From: Bacteroidia bacterium
GTDB taxonomy: Bacteria > Bacteroidota > Bacteroidia > UKL13-3
NCBI GenBank assembly: GCA_023151275.1
Contig: JAKLJI010000017.1
Location: 1-64,000 of the forward strand
Reading direction: 5' to 3'
Length of the DNA: 64,000 nucleotides
The position numbers and the translations under genes were made by a program. Each line of letters starts with the position of its first letter. Within the stretch, counting starts at the first letter, position 1. Positions 9,437 through 17,530 of the stretch are shown piece after piece. Below the pieces are notes generated by a model, which did no database searches, was not told the origin of the DNA, and saw nothing but the letters and a program-made list of their open reading frames with translations.

Positions 9437-10012
9437 ATGCATGACAAACTTTTCGTTTTTTTAGAAAAATATTTGACCTTAACGAAAGATGAAAAACAGG
9501 TAATTGTTTCTCTCGACATCTTTCATTCCATAAAAAAAGGTACAGTATTGCTTGAAGAGGATCAGGTATCAACCAATAGTTTCTTTGTGTTAAACGGGTG
9601 TCTACGTACCTATTACATTATTGACGGGGAAGAAAAAACAACGGCCTTTTATACCGAAATGGAAGGTATTACGCCGCATTGCGTAATGAGTAAAAGGCCC
9701 TCAGAATACTATTTAAGTGCGGTTGAAGATAGTCTTATAATTGTTTCAAATCTGGAAATGGAGGAAGTGATTAATAGCAAGTTCCCTCGCTTTGAAATCC
9801 TATGCAGAAGACTCTCAGAGGACCGTTTGGCCAAAAAACAAATCGACCTGGATGAATTTAAAACTTCATCACCCGAACAACGTTACCTCAATATCTTGGA
9901 GAAAAGACCAGACCTCATTCAGCGCGTCCCTCAACATCAATTGGCAAGTTACCTGGGCATAAAACCCCAATCGCTTAGCCGATTGCGAGCACGAATTTTA
10001 GAAAAAAAATAG
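9437..10012 (+). CDS. Crp/Fnr family transcriptional regulator
   Basis: 191 aa from ATG 9437, chosen because related regulators begin right at the MHDKLFVFLEKY helix; ATG 9419 is an in-frame alternative adding six residues. The N-terminal two-thirds is a cyclic-nucleotide-binding beta-roll (IKKGTVLLEEDQVSTNSFFVLNG). The C-terminus carries a short helix-turn-helix (HQLASYLGIKPQSLSRLRAR). The roll lacks a clear cAMP-type phosphate-binding RxA motif, as in most Bacteroidota members, so the ligand is unknown. It lies 62 bp upstream of the first of two paralogous secreted proteins and could control them. Confidence 0.82.
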   Translation: MHDKLFVFLEKYLTLTKDEKQVIVSLDIFHSIKKGTVLLEEDQVSTNSFFVLNGCLRTYYIIDGEEKTTAFYTEMEGITPHCVMSKRPSEYYLSAVEDSLIIVSNLEMEEVINSKFPRFEILCRRLSEDRLAKKQIDLDEFKTSSPEQRYLNILEKRPDLIQRVPQHQLASYLGIKPQSLSRLRARILEKK

Positions 10013-10074
10013 CTCAGCTACTTTCTTAACTTTAGTGAACGCTTACAAGGCTTTCACCCAAGTACTCTTGCAGC

Positions 10075-10746
10075 ATGACAATGATTATTCATAAAAACAT
10101 GCACAAGAAACTCTTATGGATTGGAATTACTTTCCTATTCCTTAGCCTCCAAGCAAAAGCAAACCTGAATGGATTGGACAGCACCTACAAACGCTGGTTT
10201 ATAGGAAGCACACTCCTGCTGGTAGGCAATTTTGACCCGGTAAACAATCCGGAATTTGTACAACTCAATCTTGGCTATCGCATTACCCCCAAAGATGTCA
10301 TTTCCTTCGAGTTTAAACGCTCCATTTACTCCTGGCCTCTTGCCATACCCTGGGGACCCTCCTTTGATGCTCCCGGATTAAATTACCCCGGACATGTGCG
10401 CATACTTGCTCCCACAATCGCTTATCAGCGGTTCTGGTGGAAAGGCGCCTATACTGCTATTCATGCCTTGAATGCCTTTGAAAAATTTCTGGACAAGGAT
10501 AACCAGAAGCTTGGAAATGGATACACCTTGTACACCACATTCCGCCTGGGTTATCAACTCAACTTTTTCAAGAAACGCTTCTTTTTTGAACCTTCTATTG
10601 GATTTACCTATTGGCCAATACGCACCCATGTTCCAGCTTCATTTAAAGCGGTTGAAAGCCCTTGGCCCAACTACTTTGGCTGGGAACCCGGACTGCACAT
10701 AGGTTATAACTTCAATTTCAAACCACGGAAATCGAATCCATTCTAG
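10075..10746 (+). CDS. Secreted/outer-membrane protein, paralogue 1
   Basis: 223 aa with a signal peptide; the better start may be ATG 10099 (MHKKLLWIGITFLFLSLQA). The mature protein is rich in aromatic residues and alternating beta-strand motifs (KRWFIGSTLL, QLNLGYRITPKDVISFEFK, YQLNFFKKRFFFEPSIGFTY) and ends in an aromatic strand (GWEPGLHIGYNFNFK). This suits a small outer-membrane beta-barrel. It is a clear paralogue of the gene at 11003: both share the order YKRWF-G-GN-N-P-FVQLN-GYR-K-DVI, a PGY/PG-R block, FF-EPS/FFQPS, and EPGLxIGYNF. No named family recognised. Confidence 0.65.
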   Translation: MTMIIHKNMHKKLLWIGITFLFLSLQAKANLNGLDSTYKRWFIGSTLLLVGNFDPVNNPEFVQLNLGYRITPKDVISFEFKRSIYSWPLAIPWGPSFDAPGLNYPGHVRILAPTIAYQRFWWKGAYTAIHALNAFEKFLDKDNQKLGNGYTLYTTFRLGYQLNFFKKRFFFEPSIGFTYWPIRTHVPASFKAVESPWPNYFGWEPGLHIGYNFNFKPRKSNPF

Positions 10747-11002
10747 CTTAACAAGCATTTAAAATAACATTAATCGAACCCTTTATTCAGAATAACAGTT
10801 CATCGCACTGGCATTCGAACATCCTACTTGCCCTACGATTCCTCAAGTTAAGTTCCTGAACTGCTTAGGCACTTGCTCTTGGACAATTCTTAACAAGTAA
10901 ACCTAAGCATTTGATCATGCAGGAATAAATTTCTTAACTAAAGTGAAGGGCTTGGGGTATTTAGCCAATTTATTTTCGCCACTCAATAAATCCCTATTCG
11001 AA

Positions 11003-11632
11003 ATGGAAACGAAAAAAATCATGTTCATTTTTGCACTACTTGTTGCATGCAACATCAAGCTACACGCTCAGTATGAAAAAACAGAAAACCACTACAAACG
11101 ATGGTTTGTTGGCACATCTTTATTTGTTTTACTCGGCAATTTAGACACCGAAAATCCACCCAATTTCGCTCAGTTAAACATCGGTTACAGACTTACAGGA
11201 AAAGATGTTATCACCTTAGCTCCTAAAACCTGGAGATATGCCTGGCCCAATGGCATACATCCTTTTTTGAACAAAGCTTATAAACAACCGGAAGAGAAAT
11301 TCCCCGGCTATATCCGCGAGATTGGCGCCACGGCTTCCTATACGCGATTTGTATGGAAAGGACTTTATGCCCAATTGGATATGATGCCAACCTGGCAACT
11401 TTTTATAAACGACCAAGGAAATAAAATTGACGATGGCTTTCAACTTTTCAATTCTTACAGAGTTGGATACCATGTTAAACTTTTCAAGGACAGGTTCTTT
11501 TTTCAACCTTCCATTTGTGTTACTCATCGTGCCTTTCATACCCAATTGCCTAATGGATTTAAGCAACTGGATGACAAATGGTCGAAATTTGTATTTCCTG
11601 AACCAGGCCTGAACATTGGATACAATTTTTAA
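11003..11632 (+). CDS. Secreted/outer-membrane protein, paralogue 2
   Basis: 209 aa from ATG 11003, chosen over a GTG at 10943 because it gives a standard signal peptide (METKKIMFIFALLVACNIKLHA). Same architecture and aromatic strand series as the gene at 10075, with which it probably arose by tandem duplication; the C-termini are EPGLNIGYNF and EPGLHIGYNF. The upstream regions of both share a CTTAACT(T/A) A-rich block, hinting at a duplicated promoter. Probably a small beta-barrel; function unknown. Confidence 0.62.
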   Translation: METKKIMFIFALLVACNIKLHAQYEKTENHYKRWFVGTSLFVLLGNLDTENPPNFAQLNIGYRLTGKDVITLAPKTWRYAWPNGIHPFLNKAYKQPEEKFPGYIREIGATASYTRFVWKGLYAQLDMMPTWQLFINDQGNKIDDGFQLFNSYRVGYHVKLFKDRFFFQPSICVTHRAFHTQLPNGFKQLDDKWSKFVFPEPGLNIGYNF

Positions 11633-11793
11633 TCGAAGAAACATTTTATACTCATTTATCCATTCAGCCTAAAACTCATCCCTGAAGTTTATTCTTCTTT
11701 AACCCGGATAAGCCTTTATAGATGGTGATGCATATTCCCGGTTAAAAACAGTATCCAAAATTCATTGCCGATAACAAATTACTTTATTGAAAA

Positions 11794-12417
11794 ATGCGTC
11801 TCAAAACCATCCTAACAAAAATTCACTTCATCTCAGGAATTGTATTAACGGCATTTATTGGATTGCACTTCTTCAACCATTTTTTTAGCATTATTGGCCC
11901 AGAAAAACACATTGAAATCATGAAGCTTTTGCGGCCAATTTATCGGAATACTATTAGTGAAAGCCTTTTATTTTTGGCCGTTCTTTTGCAATTATGTACA
12001 GGTTCAAAGCTCAGAAAAGCAAATCAAAACACCCAATCAACTCCATTTGAACTCATTCAGCATTGGTCGGGAATTTACCTTGCTTACTTCTTATTGATTC
12101 ATGTTGCTGCGGTTCTAATCGGTAGATACTTCTTAAAACTAGATACCAATTTTTATTTTGGTGCAGCTGGTTTGAATTCATTTCCTGCGAACTTGTTCTT
12201 TATCCCCTATTATTGTTTGGGCATCCTCTCCTTCTTTGCCCATTTAGCGGCTATCCATAATAAAAAGATGAAAGTTCACTTAGTTGGTTTATCACCCGCA
12301 CATCAAGCAAAAATCATTCTTTTCTTTGGCATGGTGGTTACACTCCTTCTCCTGTGTGGATTTACCAACCAGTTCAATGGGCTAGATTTGCCTGATGCTT
12401 ATGCTATCTTCAACTGA
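11794..12417 (+). CDS. Four- to five-helix membrane protein, cytochrome-b-like
   Basis: 207 aa with hydrophobic segments at about 13-31, 53-68, 89-110, 134-155 and 172-192. Histidines fall inside or at the edges of the helices (IHFISG, GLHFFNHFF, QHWSGIY, LLIHVAA, FAHLAAIH). That layout resembles a di-haem membrane anchor of the succinate dehydrogenase/fumarate reductase type. No partner subunit is nearby, so haem binding is an inference. Flanked upstream by a fragment of the dispersed repeat (about 11700-11755). Confidence 0.55.
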   Translation: MRLKTILTKIHFISGIVLTAFIGLHFFNHFFSIIGPEKHIEIMKLLRPIYRNTISESLLFLAVLLQLCTGSKLRKANQNTQSTPFELIQHWSGIYLAYFLLIHVAAVLIGRYFLKLDTNFYFGAAGLNSFPANLFFIPYYCLGILSFFAHLAAIHNKKMKVHLVGLSPAHQAKIILFFGMVVTLLLLCGFTNQFNGLDLPDAYAIFN

Positions 12418-12453
12418 TATTAAACCTCAAAAATTCAGCATAAACTGCAAGCC

Positions 12454-13476
12454 TTAAAAGGGCAATCGCAATGAGATTACCTGTGATTGCCGATTTGAAT
12501 TCTTTAAATCAATAATGGCTCCAAAGCCAATTCCAACAGACTTCACCGTGGTAAATAGGCCGTATCGCAAGGGTTGATCACCGAGAAATTTATTTGTTTG
12601 CTCCTTGTCGTAAGTAATGTATCCCAATTCAAGTCCAAGCCAATTTGCTTCCTTACCATAAGGATTCATGTTCATTAAAAACCGCAATTCATACGAATTG
12701 GCAACTTGAATATTACCGAGCCTTCCGTCCTTAAAATCAGAATAAGCCAAGGCGGTGTAAACAAAACCCACATTGTACTTTTCATTGCCAAAGCGATTGA
12801 GAAATTGAAGGTCGCAAGCTAATCCCACTTCAGGAATAAGTACGCCTCCTATCACATTTAGCTTAACATCCGGATGAATTTGCAATTGACCAAATCCAGC
12901 GCGGCGGTTCTGAATTTTCTGATTTTCAGTAAGCGAAAAATCAAGCCTGTAATTCCGCTTAAAATTCTCTTTCTCAGTTTCAACCAAACCTTTAAAATTA
13001 TCAAACTTCAAACCCTGCAATTCCTTGATTCCGGCGGCATTCTCCACATAATAGTGAATTTGCCTATTGTTGATGAGGTCGTAAACCACAAAATGAAAAG
13101 CCGGTAAATCTTCCTCCAATCTAATTTTCTCTTCCTCCAAAGAAAATGCAGCTTGATTTGCAAGCTCATCCACCTTCATTCTTCGCTTGCCGGATGTATG
13201 CACCAGGTAATGCACATGTTGTGGCCAATCGCTTTCCGATTTTGCAGAAAACTCCTTTTCAAAATCCTTCCAAAACAAGGCATTCAACGAATCAAAAGCA
13301 CTGTATTGGGCCAGCTCTTTCAAGCTCCATCCTACTATACGAACCTGAGTTCTACCCTGCAATTTCAAAACCAAGGTATCTTGATAAATCTTCTTATCAT
13401 CTTGTGCGAATAGCGCCCCCATGGTCAATAGCATTCCCAGCAGCAAAAGGCCGCAATTCAACAGTACTTTTCTCAT
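12454..13476 (-). CDS. Secreted protein of unknown function at the end of an ECF sigma operon
   Basis: 340 aa with a signal peptide (RKVLLNCGLLLLGMLLTMGALFAQ). The central part is charged and helical; the C-terminal 140 residues alternate as in an outer-membrane barrel (VKLNVIGGVLIPEVGLACDL, SYELRFLMNMNPYGKE, VGIGFGAIIDLKN) and end in an aromatic/hydrophobic strand, ISLRLPF. It starts 12 bp after the anti-sigma-like gene and is very probably co-transcribed. It may be the target or sensor output of that sigma factor. Confidence 0.6.
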   Translation of the reverse strand: MRKVLLNCGLLLLGMLLTMGALFAQDDKKIYQDTLVLKLQGRTQVRIVGWSLKELAQYSAFDSLNALFWKDFEKEFSAKSESDWPQHVHYLVHTSGKRRMKVDELANQAAFSLEEEKIRLEEDLPAFHFVVYDLINNRQIHYYVENAAGIKELQGLKFDNFKGLVETEKENFKRNYRLDFSLTENQKIQNRRAGFGQLQIHPDVKLNVIGGVLIPEVGLACDLQFLNRFGNEKYNVGFVYTALAYSDFKDGRLGNIQVANSYELRFLMNMNPYGKEANWLGLELGYITYDKEQTNKFLGDQPLRYGLFTTVKSVGIGFGAIIDLKNSNRQSQVISLRLPF

Positions 13477-13488
13477 GTTTATGTAGTT

Positions 13489-14169
13489 TTAAAAATTGTG
13501 TTTAAACAAGGTAGTTTCGCTGCCTGTTCCCATTGGAAATTGTTCAGGCATTAACTTCAACTGAAATCCTATACCCTTAACAGATTCAGTTGCCATTACC
13601 GGTTGCAAGGGTTCCGAAAAATCGATTTCGCGGTACCTGGTTTTTCGCTTAGCCGGTTTTGGTTTTTCTTCCCTTTCTTTTTCACCAATTATACTATCCT
13701 GAATAAAGGTTAACTCCTTTGGTGACAAGGTTATTTTAGGCATCTCCGAACTTGCTAAATCGAGATTGTTCAATGGGGTTGCTTGAGGAATTTGTATTTC
13801 TTGTTGTCTAAACTCCTTAACCGAATTTGTTTTCTCAAATCCACCCTTCTCCGCGTTATGGCTTTGATTGGATTGAGTCAACTGGCTTGACTCAGCTTTA
13901 TCCATAGATTGAACACCCTGATTTGAGGCAGCAGCCAAGGGTATTTTCTTTTTAATTGCCGGCTTAATGATTAGCAATCCTCCTATAAGCAACAAGCTTG
14001 CAGCCACCGCAACCGAAGACCAATAGGCTACGGCTTTTCTTTGTTGCTTTTTGGGCTGAAGCGATTGCTGAATCAAACCAAACTTGGAATTCAAATTTGG
14101 ATGGTAATCTTCCGGCAAATCATCCAAAGCATCCAGCTTTGCTTTGAGCTTATTTTCCAGTGGCTTCAT
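13489..14169 (-). CDS. Membrane anti-sigma-factor-like protein
   Basis: 226 aa: a short cytoplasmic N-terminus (residues 1-45, with PEDYHPNLNSKF), one transmembrane helix at about 48-68 (YWSSVAVAASLLLIGGLLII) and a low-complexity Ser/Gln/Asn-rich periplasmic region. The reading frame overlaps the end of the ECF sigma gene by 20 bp, the usual coupled arrangement of sigma and anti-sigma genes. No zinc-binding HxxxCxxC motif of the ZAS type is visible. Anti-sigma function is inferred from topology and position. Confidence 0.65.
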   Translation of the reverse strand: MKPLENKLKAKLDALDDLPEDYHPNLNSKFGLIQQSLQPKKQQRKAVAYWSSVAVAASLLLIGGLLIIKPAIKKKIPLAAASNQGVQSMDKAESSQLTQSNQSHNAEKGGFEKTNSVKEFRQQEIQIPQATPLNNLDLASSEMPKITLSPKELTFIQDSIIGEKEREEKPKPAKRKTRYREIDFSEPLQPVMATESVKGIGFQLKLMPEQFPMGTGSETTLFKHNF

Positions 14170-14707
14170 GGTACAATTCTCCTTGTTTAATCCATTCCTG
14201 AAGTCGTGTTCTGGCTTTCAGAAATTGAGTTTTACTTGTTGATTCGGAAGTGCCCAAAATTTGAGCAATTTCCTGATGTGAATACCCTTCAATCGCATAA
14301 AGGTTAAACACAGTTCGATATCCGGTAGGTAGTTGCGTAATCAGGCCAAGCAATTCTTTGGCTGATAGCTTATCCAAAACCGATTCTTCAAGCGGAATAT
14401 CCGGAACTTGCTCCCCCAATACCAAATTGAAATTGGTTTTTCTCCTAAGCTCCATAAGGCATTCGTTGATGCAAATTTTCCGCGTCCACACAAACAGGCT
14501 TTCTTCATTTTCATACCGGAACGAATCAATATCCTGAAACATTTTCATCAGGCCTTTCATCAGGCAATCCTCTGCCAAAAGATAATCTACCAAATAGCGC
14601 TGACATATCCGAAAGAGGCTTGCATAGAATGCCTTGAATACCTGTTCCTGGGCTTGTGGCTTTCCCGATTTCAGTTCTTGGATGGTATTTAGGTGAACGG
14701 CTTTCAT
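14150..14707 (-). CDS. ECF-type RNA polymerase sigma-70 factor
   Basis: 185 aa. Region 2 lies at about 25-95 (FKAFYASLFRICQRYLVDYL, then LFVWTRKICINECLMELRRK) and region 4 at about 115-175 (LPTGYRTVFNLYAIEGYSHQ, then the helix-turn-helix EIAQILGTSESTSKTQFLKA). There is no region 1 or 3, so it is an extracytoplasmic-function factor. First gene of a minus-strand operon with the membrane anti-sigma-like protein and a secreted protein; probably responds to an envelope signal. Confidence 0.88.
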   Translation of the reverse strand: MKAVHLNTIQELKSGKPQAQEQVFKAFYASLFRICQRYLVDYLLAEDCLMKGLMKMFQDIDSFRYENEESLFVWTRKICINECLMELRRKTNFNLVLGEQVPDIPLEESVLDKLSAKELLGLITQLPTGYRTVFNLYAIEGYSHQEIAQILGTSESTSKTQFLKARTRLQEWIKQGELYHEATGK

Positions 14708-14862
14708 GTGCTTGTATTGTCCATATGCGGCTTAAGGTTTAATAGTTGCCTAGCGAGCAAACTAGTTTAGCAAATAATTGATTTTCAGAAAATAAAAAAT
14801 CAGACTCAAACAAATAACGCAACTAAAATACCTAAAATTGAGAAAAAGAATTATTTTGTGAG

Positions 14863-15216
14863 ATGAGCTACCTACCCGGAACGCATATACTGGGAACCAT
14901 ACATACCCGGCACCTGCTTCTTCTTGAACAAGCACTACCCTTTCAAACCATGATTGGTGAATTGATTGAGCGCCTTGCTTTGCACCAGGTTGGAGAAGTT
15001 ATTCATTCCTTTGAAAATGCAGGATTCACTGCTGTAATCTGCCTAACAGAATCGCATATTAGCATCCATACCTGGCCTGAATTTGGCTTGTTGAATTACG
15101 ACGTCTATTTATCCAATTTAAGTGGCGACAATCGGCCAAAAGCCCAAGCCATTGCGCGTGAATTGGAACAGTTTTTCATGGGAGAGACTCAAAATTATCA
15201 GGAGATCAGGAGATGA
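14863..15216 (+). CDS. speD: S-adenosylmethionine decarboxylase-like pyruvoyl proenzyme
   Basis: 117 aa, the length of bacterial class 1b AdoMet decarboxylases. The self-cleavage site is present: Glu 63-Ser 64 in TESHISIHTWPE, so Ser 64 would become the pyruvoyl group, and His 69 matches the conserved processing histidine. The usual proton-donor cysteine in D(I/V)FTCG is absent: the aligned segment reads DVYLSN, with Ser 84 in its place. The enzyme may therefore act on another substrate or differ in mechanism; SpeD homologues that have become arginine or ornithine decarboxylases are known. First gene of an overlapping operon; the next start codon overlaps its stop (ATGA). Confidence 0.85.
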   Translation: MSYLPGTHILGTIHTRHLLLLEQALPFQTMIGELIERLALHQVGEVIHSFENAGFTAVICLTESHISIHTWPEFGLLNYDVYLSNLSGDNRPKAQAIARELEQFFMGETQNYQEIRR

Positions 15217-15845
15217 TAGGTGGAGAATTGAGCAGTTGTTTTGCCTGTACTAAACCAATTCAATTTCGTGCCGCTGAAACCAGGCTCCTCGTTTGCCATT
15301 CTTGCGGCTCTGTTAATTTCAGGAAACCTGAATGGAAGGAATCGAATCTCATTCATTGCGCTGCAATTCCGCCCGACAGGAGTCCCTATGCTTTGGGACA
15401 ATACCTGCAAAAGGAAGACAAATCAACCTGGGAAATTATTGGACGAATTCGTTACCAATTGCAGGAAGGGTACTGGAATCAATGGGTTTTGTGCAATCAA
15501 ACGGGTGAGGTTAATCATTTGCTCGAAAGTGCAGGTTATATGGCCTGGTGCGAATCAAAAGCATTGGGAAAACACGAAGTGCTTAGTGGGCTAAAATTGT
15601 ATGCAGAAATAAATCTCCCAGGTGGTCAAAAAGTTCAAGTGGATAGTCTCGACAAAAATCTGTTTATTGATTTGGAAGGAGAATTGGATAGTGTGCACCT
15701 GCGCTCAACCCAATTCTTTCAGGCCAATTTGAGCAATAACTACGGAGACTTTGCCATGGTGTTTATTTACAGCTCTGTTAACCAGGAAATGTTCATCGGA
15801 AAATATGGAGATTTCAATACCTTTAAACCGATTGCTAAACCATGA
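15213..15845 (+). CDS. DUF4178 protein with N-terminal zinc ribbon (first copy)
   Basis: 210 aa. An N-terminal zinc ribbon is seen as CFAC followed by CHSC (residues about 8-32). The rest is a DUF4178 beta domain (TWEIIGRIRYQLQEGYWNQW, then QTGEVNHLLESAGYMAWCE). DUF4178 proteins recur beside SpeD, DUF350 and membrane aminopropyltransferases in bacterial genomes; their biochemical role is not established. Start and stop overlap the neighbouring genes by 4 bp on both sides, so translation is coupled. No membrane segment. Confidence 0.78.
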   Translation: MIGGELSSCFACTKPIQFRAAETRLLVCHSCGSVNFRKPEWKESNLIHCAAIPPDRSPYALGQYLQKEDKSTWEIIGRIRYQLQEGYWNQWVLCNQTGEVNHLLESAGYMAWCESKALGKHEVLSGLKLYAEINLPGGQKVQVDSLDKNLFIDLEGELDSVHLRSTQFFQANLSNNYGDFAMVFIYSSVNQEMFIGKYGDFNTFKPIAKP

Positions 15846-17113
15846 GTGCCTTCTCCAATCCGCATACTTGTCCTACTTGCCTAAAGACCTGGAATCTGAT
15901 CATTCAAGCTCAAGCTATCAGCAGGGTTTGTCCACACTGCCATTCCCTGTTTATTTTAAGAGGTAAAAACCGGTTTGAATCGCAGAAGAAGCTTGATTCC
16001 TCCATCCATACCAGCAAAATTCCTCTGGGTTCAAAGGGCATCTTGAGAGGAACGAATTATGAAGTTTGTGGCTTTTCCATCAAGGCTGAAAGAGGCTCTC
16101 CAAATTATGCCTGGAGAGAATATATGCTATTCAACCCTGAACTGGGTTATGCAAGCCTGTCTGAATACAATGGCCACTGGGGATTGTTTGAAGAGCTTAA
16201 CGAATTCCCAAGGATTAAAACAAATTCAACTACCCATGATATTGCTTACCAAGAAAGATCCTTTCAACTCTTTAGCCGTTATCGGTTCAATGTTCTAAAA
16301 GCAGAAGGTGAATTTCCTTTCGACTTATCAAACACCGATTGCAAAATCTTTGAATTTATTTCACCCCCTTATACCTTGGTCAATGAAGTAAGTGACGATA
16401 GCAACAATTGGTATCTGGGAGAGTATATCAACAAATCTGAAATTGAAAAAGCGTTTCAGGTAACGGCTTTGCCCCAACGCTTAGGCGTAGGTGCAGCACA
16501 GCCATTAGCAGGAAATTTCAAAGCAAAAGAAATCACCACAATAAGCGCTGTGTTTGTATTTCTGGCCGCCCTGCTTCAGGCTGCTTTTGGCTACATGGCA
16601 GCTGAAGAAGTAGTCTTCAGTCATACCTATTATAGGTCGGAAATGGATACTAGCAAAACCATTCGCAGTGGAAGCTTTCACATTCAACACGACCAAAAAG
16701 CGCTTGAATTGATTTTATTCAGCCCTTTAAACAACAATTGGCTGGATGTAGATGCTGAACTCATCAATGAAGAAACAGGAGAACGGTTTGAAGCCCTAAA
16801 ATCACTTGAGTTTTATTCGGGTTACGATGAAGGCTATTGGACAGAGGGCGACAAGGAAGGAAGTGTTGTTTTGTCTTCCGTTCCCAAAGGACGTTATCAT
16901 TTTAATTTCTACCCTGATTTTGGTAGTCCGGGAGGCCTGCTTGAAAACGACAAGTTTACCGTTGAAGCCAAATCGGATGTGCCCTTATTTTCCAATTTAC
17001 TTTGGTTGATTTTGTTTGCCTCCCTTGTTCCAATCTTTGCCCATTTGCGCGAGTACTACCTGGAATACAACCGCTGGGCAAACAGCGATTTCAGCCCTTA
17101 TCACCAAGAATAA
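15842..17113 (+). CDS. DUF4178 membrane protein with N-terminal zinc ribbon (second copy)
   Basis: 423 aa. N-terminal zinc ribbon CPTC...CPHC (about residues 9-34), then a DUF4178 domain (IPLGSKGILRGTNYEVCGFS, NYAWREYMLFNPELGYASLS). A second beta-rich region lies between two hydrophobic segments, at about 233-252 and 385-402, so part of the protein probably faces the periplasm. It is a longer, membrane-anchored relative of the preceding gene. Starts inside the stop of that gene (ATGA). Confidence 0.78.
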   Translation: MSAFSNPHTCPTCLKTWNLIIQAQAISRVCPHCHSLFILRGKNRFESQKKLDSSIHTSKIPLGSKGILRGTNYEVCGFSIKAERGSPNYAWREYMLFNPELGYASLSEYNGHWGLFEELNEFPRIKTNSTTHDIAYQERSFQLFSRYRFNVLKAEGEFPFDLSNTDCKIFEFISPPYTLVNEVSDDSNNWYLGEYINKSEIEKAFQVTALPQRLGVGAAQPLAGNFKAKEITTISAVFVFLAALLQAAFGYMAAEEVVFSHTYYRSEMDTSKTIRSGSFHIQHDQKALELILFSPLNNNWLDVDAELINEETGERFEALKSLEFYSGYDEGYWTEGDKEGSVVLSSVPKGRYHFNFYPDFGSPGGLLENDKFTVEAKSDVPLFSNLLWLILFASLVPIFAHLREYYLEYNRWANSDFSPYHQE

Positions 17114-17116
17114 GCC

Positions 17117-17296
17117 ATGAAAAAAATCAAATTCCTTCACCTGTATTCTCTGGTCCTATCCGGTATGTTGGGTTATTTTGCCTACCTCGGATATGTGGGC
17201 AAAAAATTCTATAACCCCGATGAAATTACAGAAAAATCAAAACCTGGAACACGCACCTACCGGGGAAGAACAGGCTCTCATTTTTATCACAAATAA
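17117..17296 (+). CDS. Small single-pass membrane protein (59 aa)
   Basis: ATG 17117 begins 3 bp after the second DUF4178 stop and the frame runs 59 codons to TAA 17294-17296. The product has one hydrophobic stretch (about residues 8-28, LHLYSLVLSGMLGYFAYLGY) followed by a basic, Gly/Thr/Arg-rich tail ending SHFYHK. Its exact fit between genes of a tightly packed operon and its preserved frame argue that it is real. No family recognised. Confidence 0.62.
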   Translation: MKKIKFLHLYSLVLSGMLGYFAYLGYVGKKFYNPDEITEKSKPGTRTYRGRTGSHFYHK

Positions 17297-17311
17297 TTTA
17301 AATAATATACT

Positions 17312-17530
17312 ATGGAAGAATTAGTAAACATGAAATACGTGGTGAGTTCCATCCTGTATTCATTTATTGGCATTGCCGTATTGGTTTTGGTTTTTGTAGT
17401 GATTGAAAAAATCACTCCAGAAAACCTTTGGAAAGAAATTCTTGAAAAACAAAACATGGCCTTGGCAACCATGGCCGCTGCTTTTATGATTGCCATTGCC
17501 ATCATTATTGCATCGGCTATTCATGGATAA
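17312..17530 (+). CDS. DUF350 membrane protein
   Basis: 72 aa: two transmembrane helices (about 10-28 and 47-69) with the short charged loop EKITPENLWKEILEKQN between them. The ENLWKEI/QNMALA pattern is characteristic of DUF350 (the YjfL family). DUF350 genes commonly sit beside DUF4178 and polyamine-synthase genes; the molecular role is unknown. Its stop overlaps the next start by 8 bp (ATGGATAA). Confidence 0.78.
   Translation: MEELVNMKYVVSSILYSFIGIAVLVLVFVVIEKITPENLWKEILEKQNMALATMAAAFMIAIAIIIASAIHG

Noticed and set aside
11216-11644. 142-codon minus-strand frame at the second paralogue
   Set aside because: Antisense to a conserved gene whose paralogue lies next to it; no start context.
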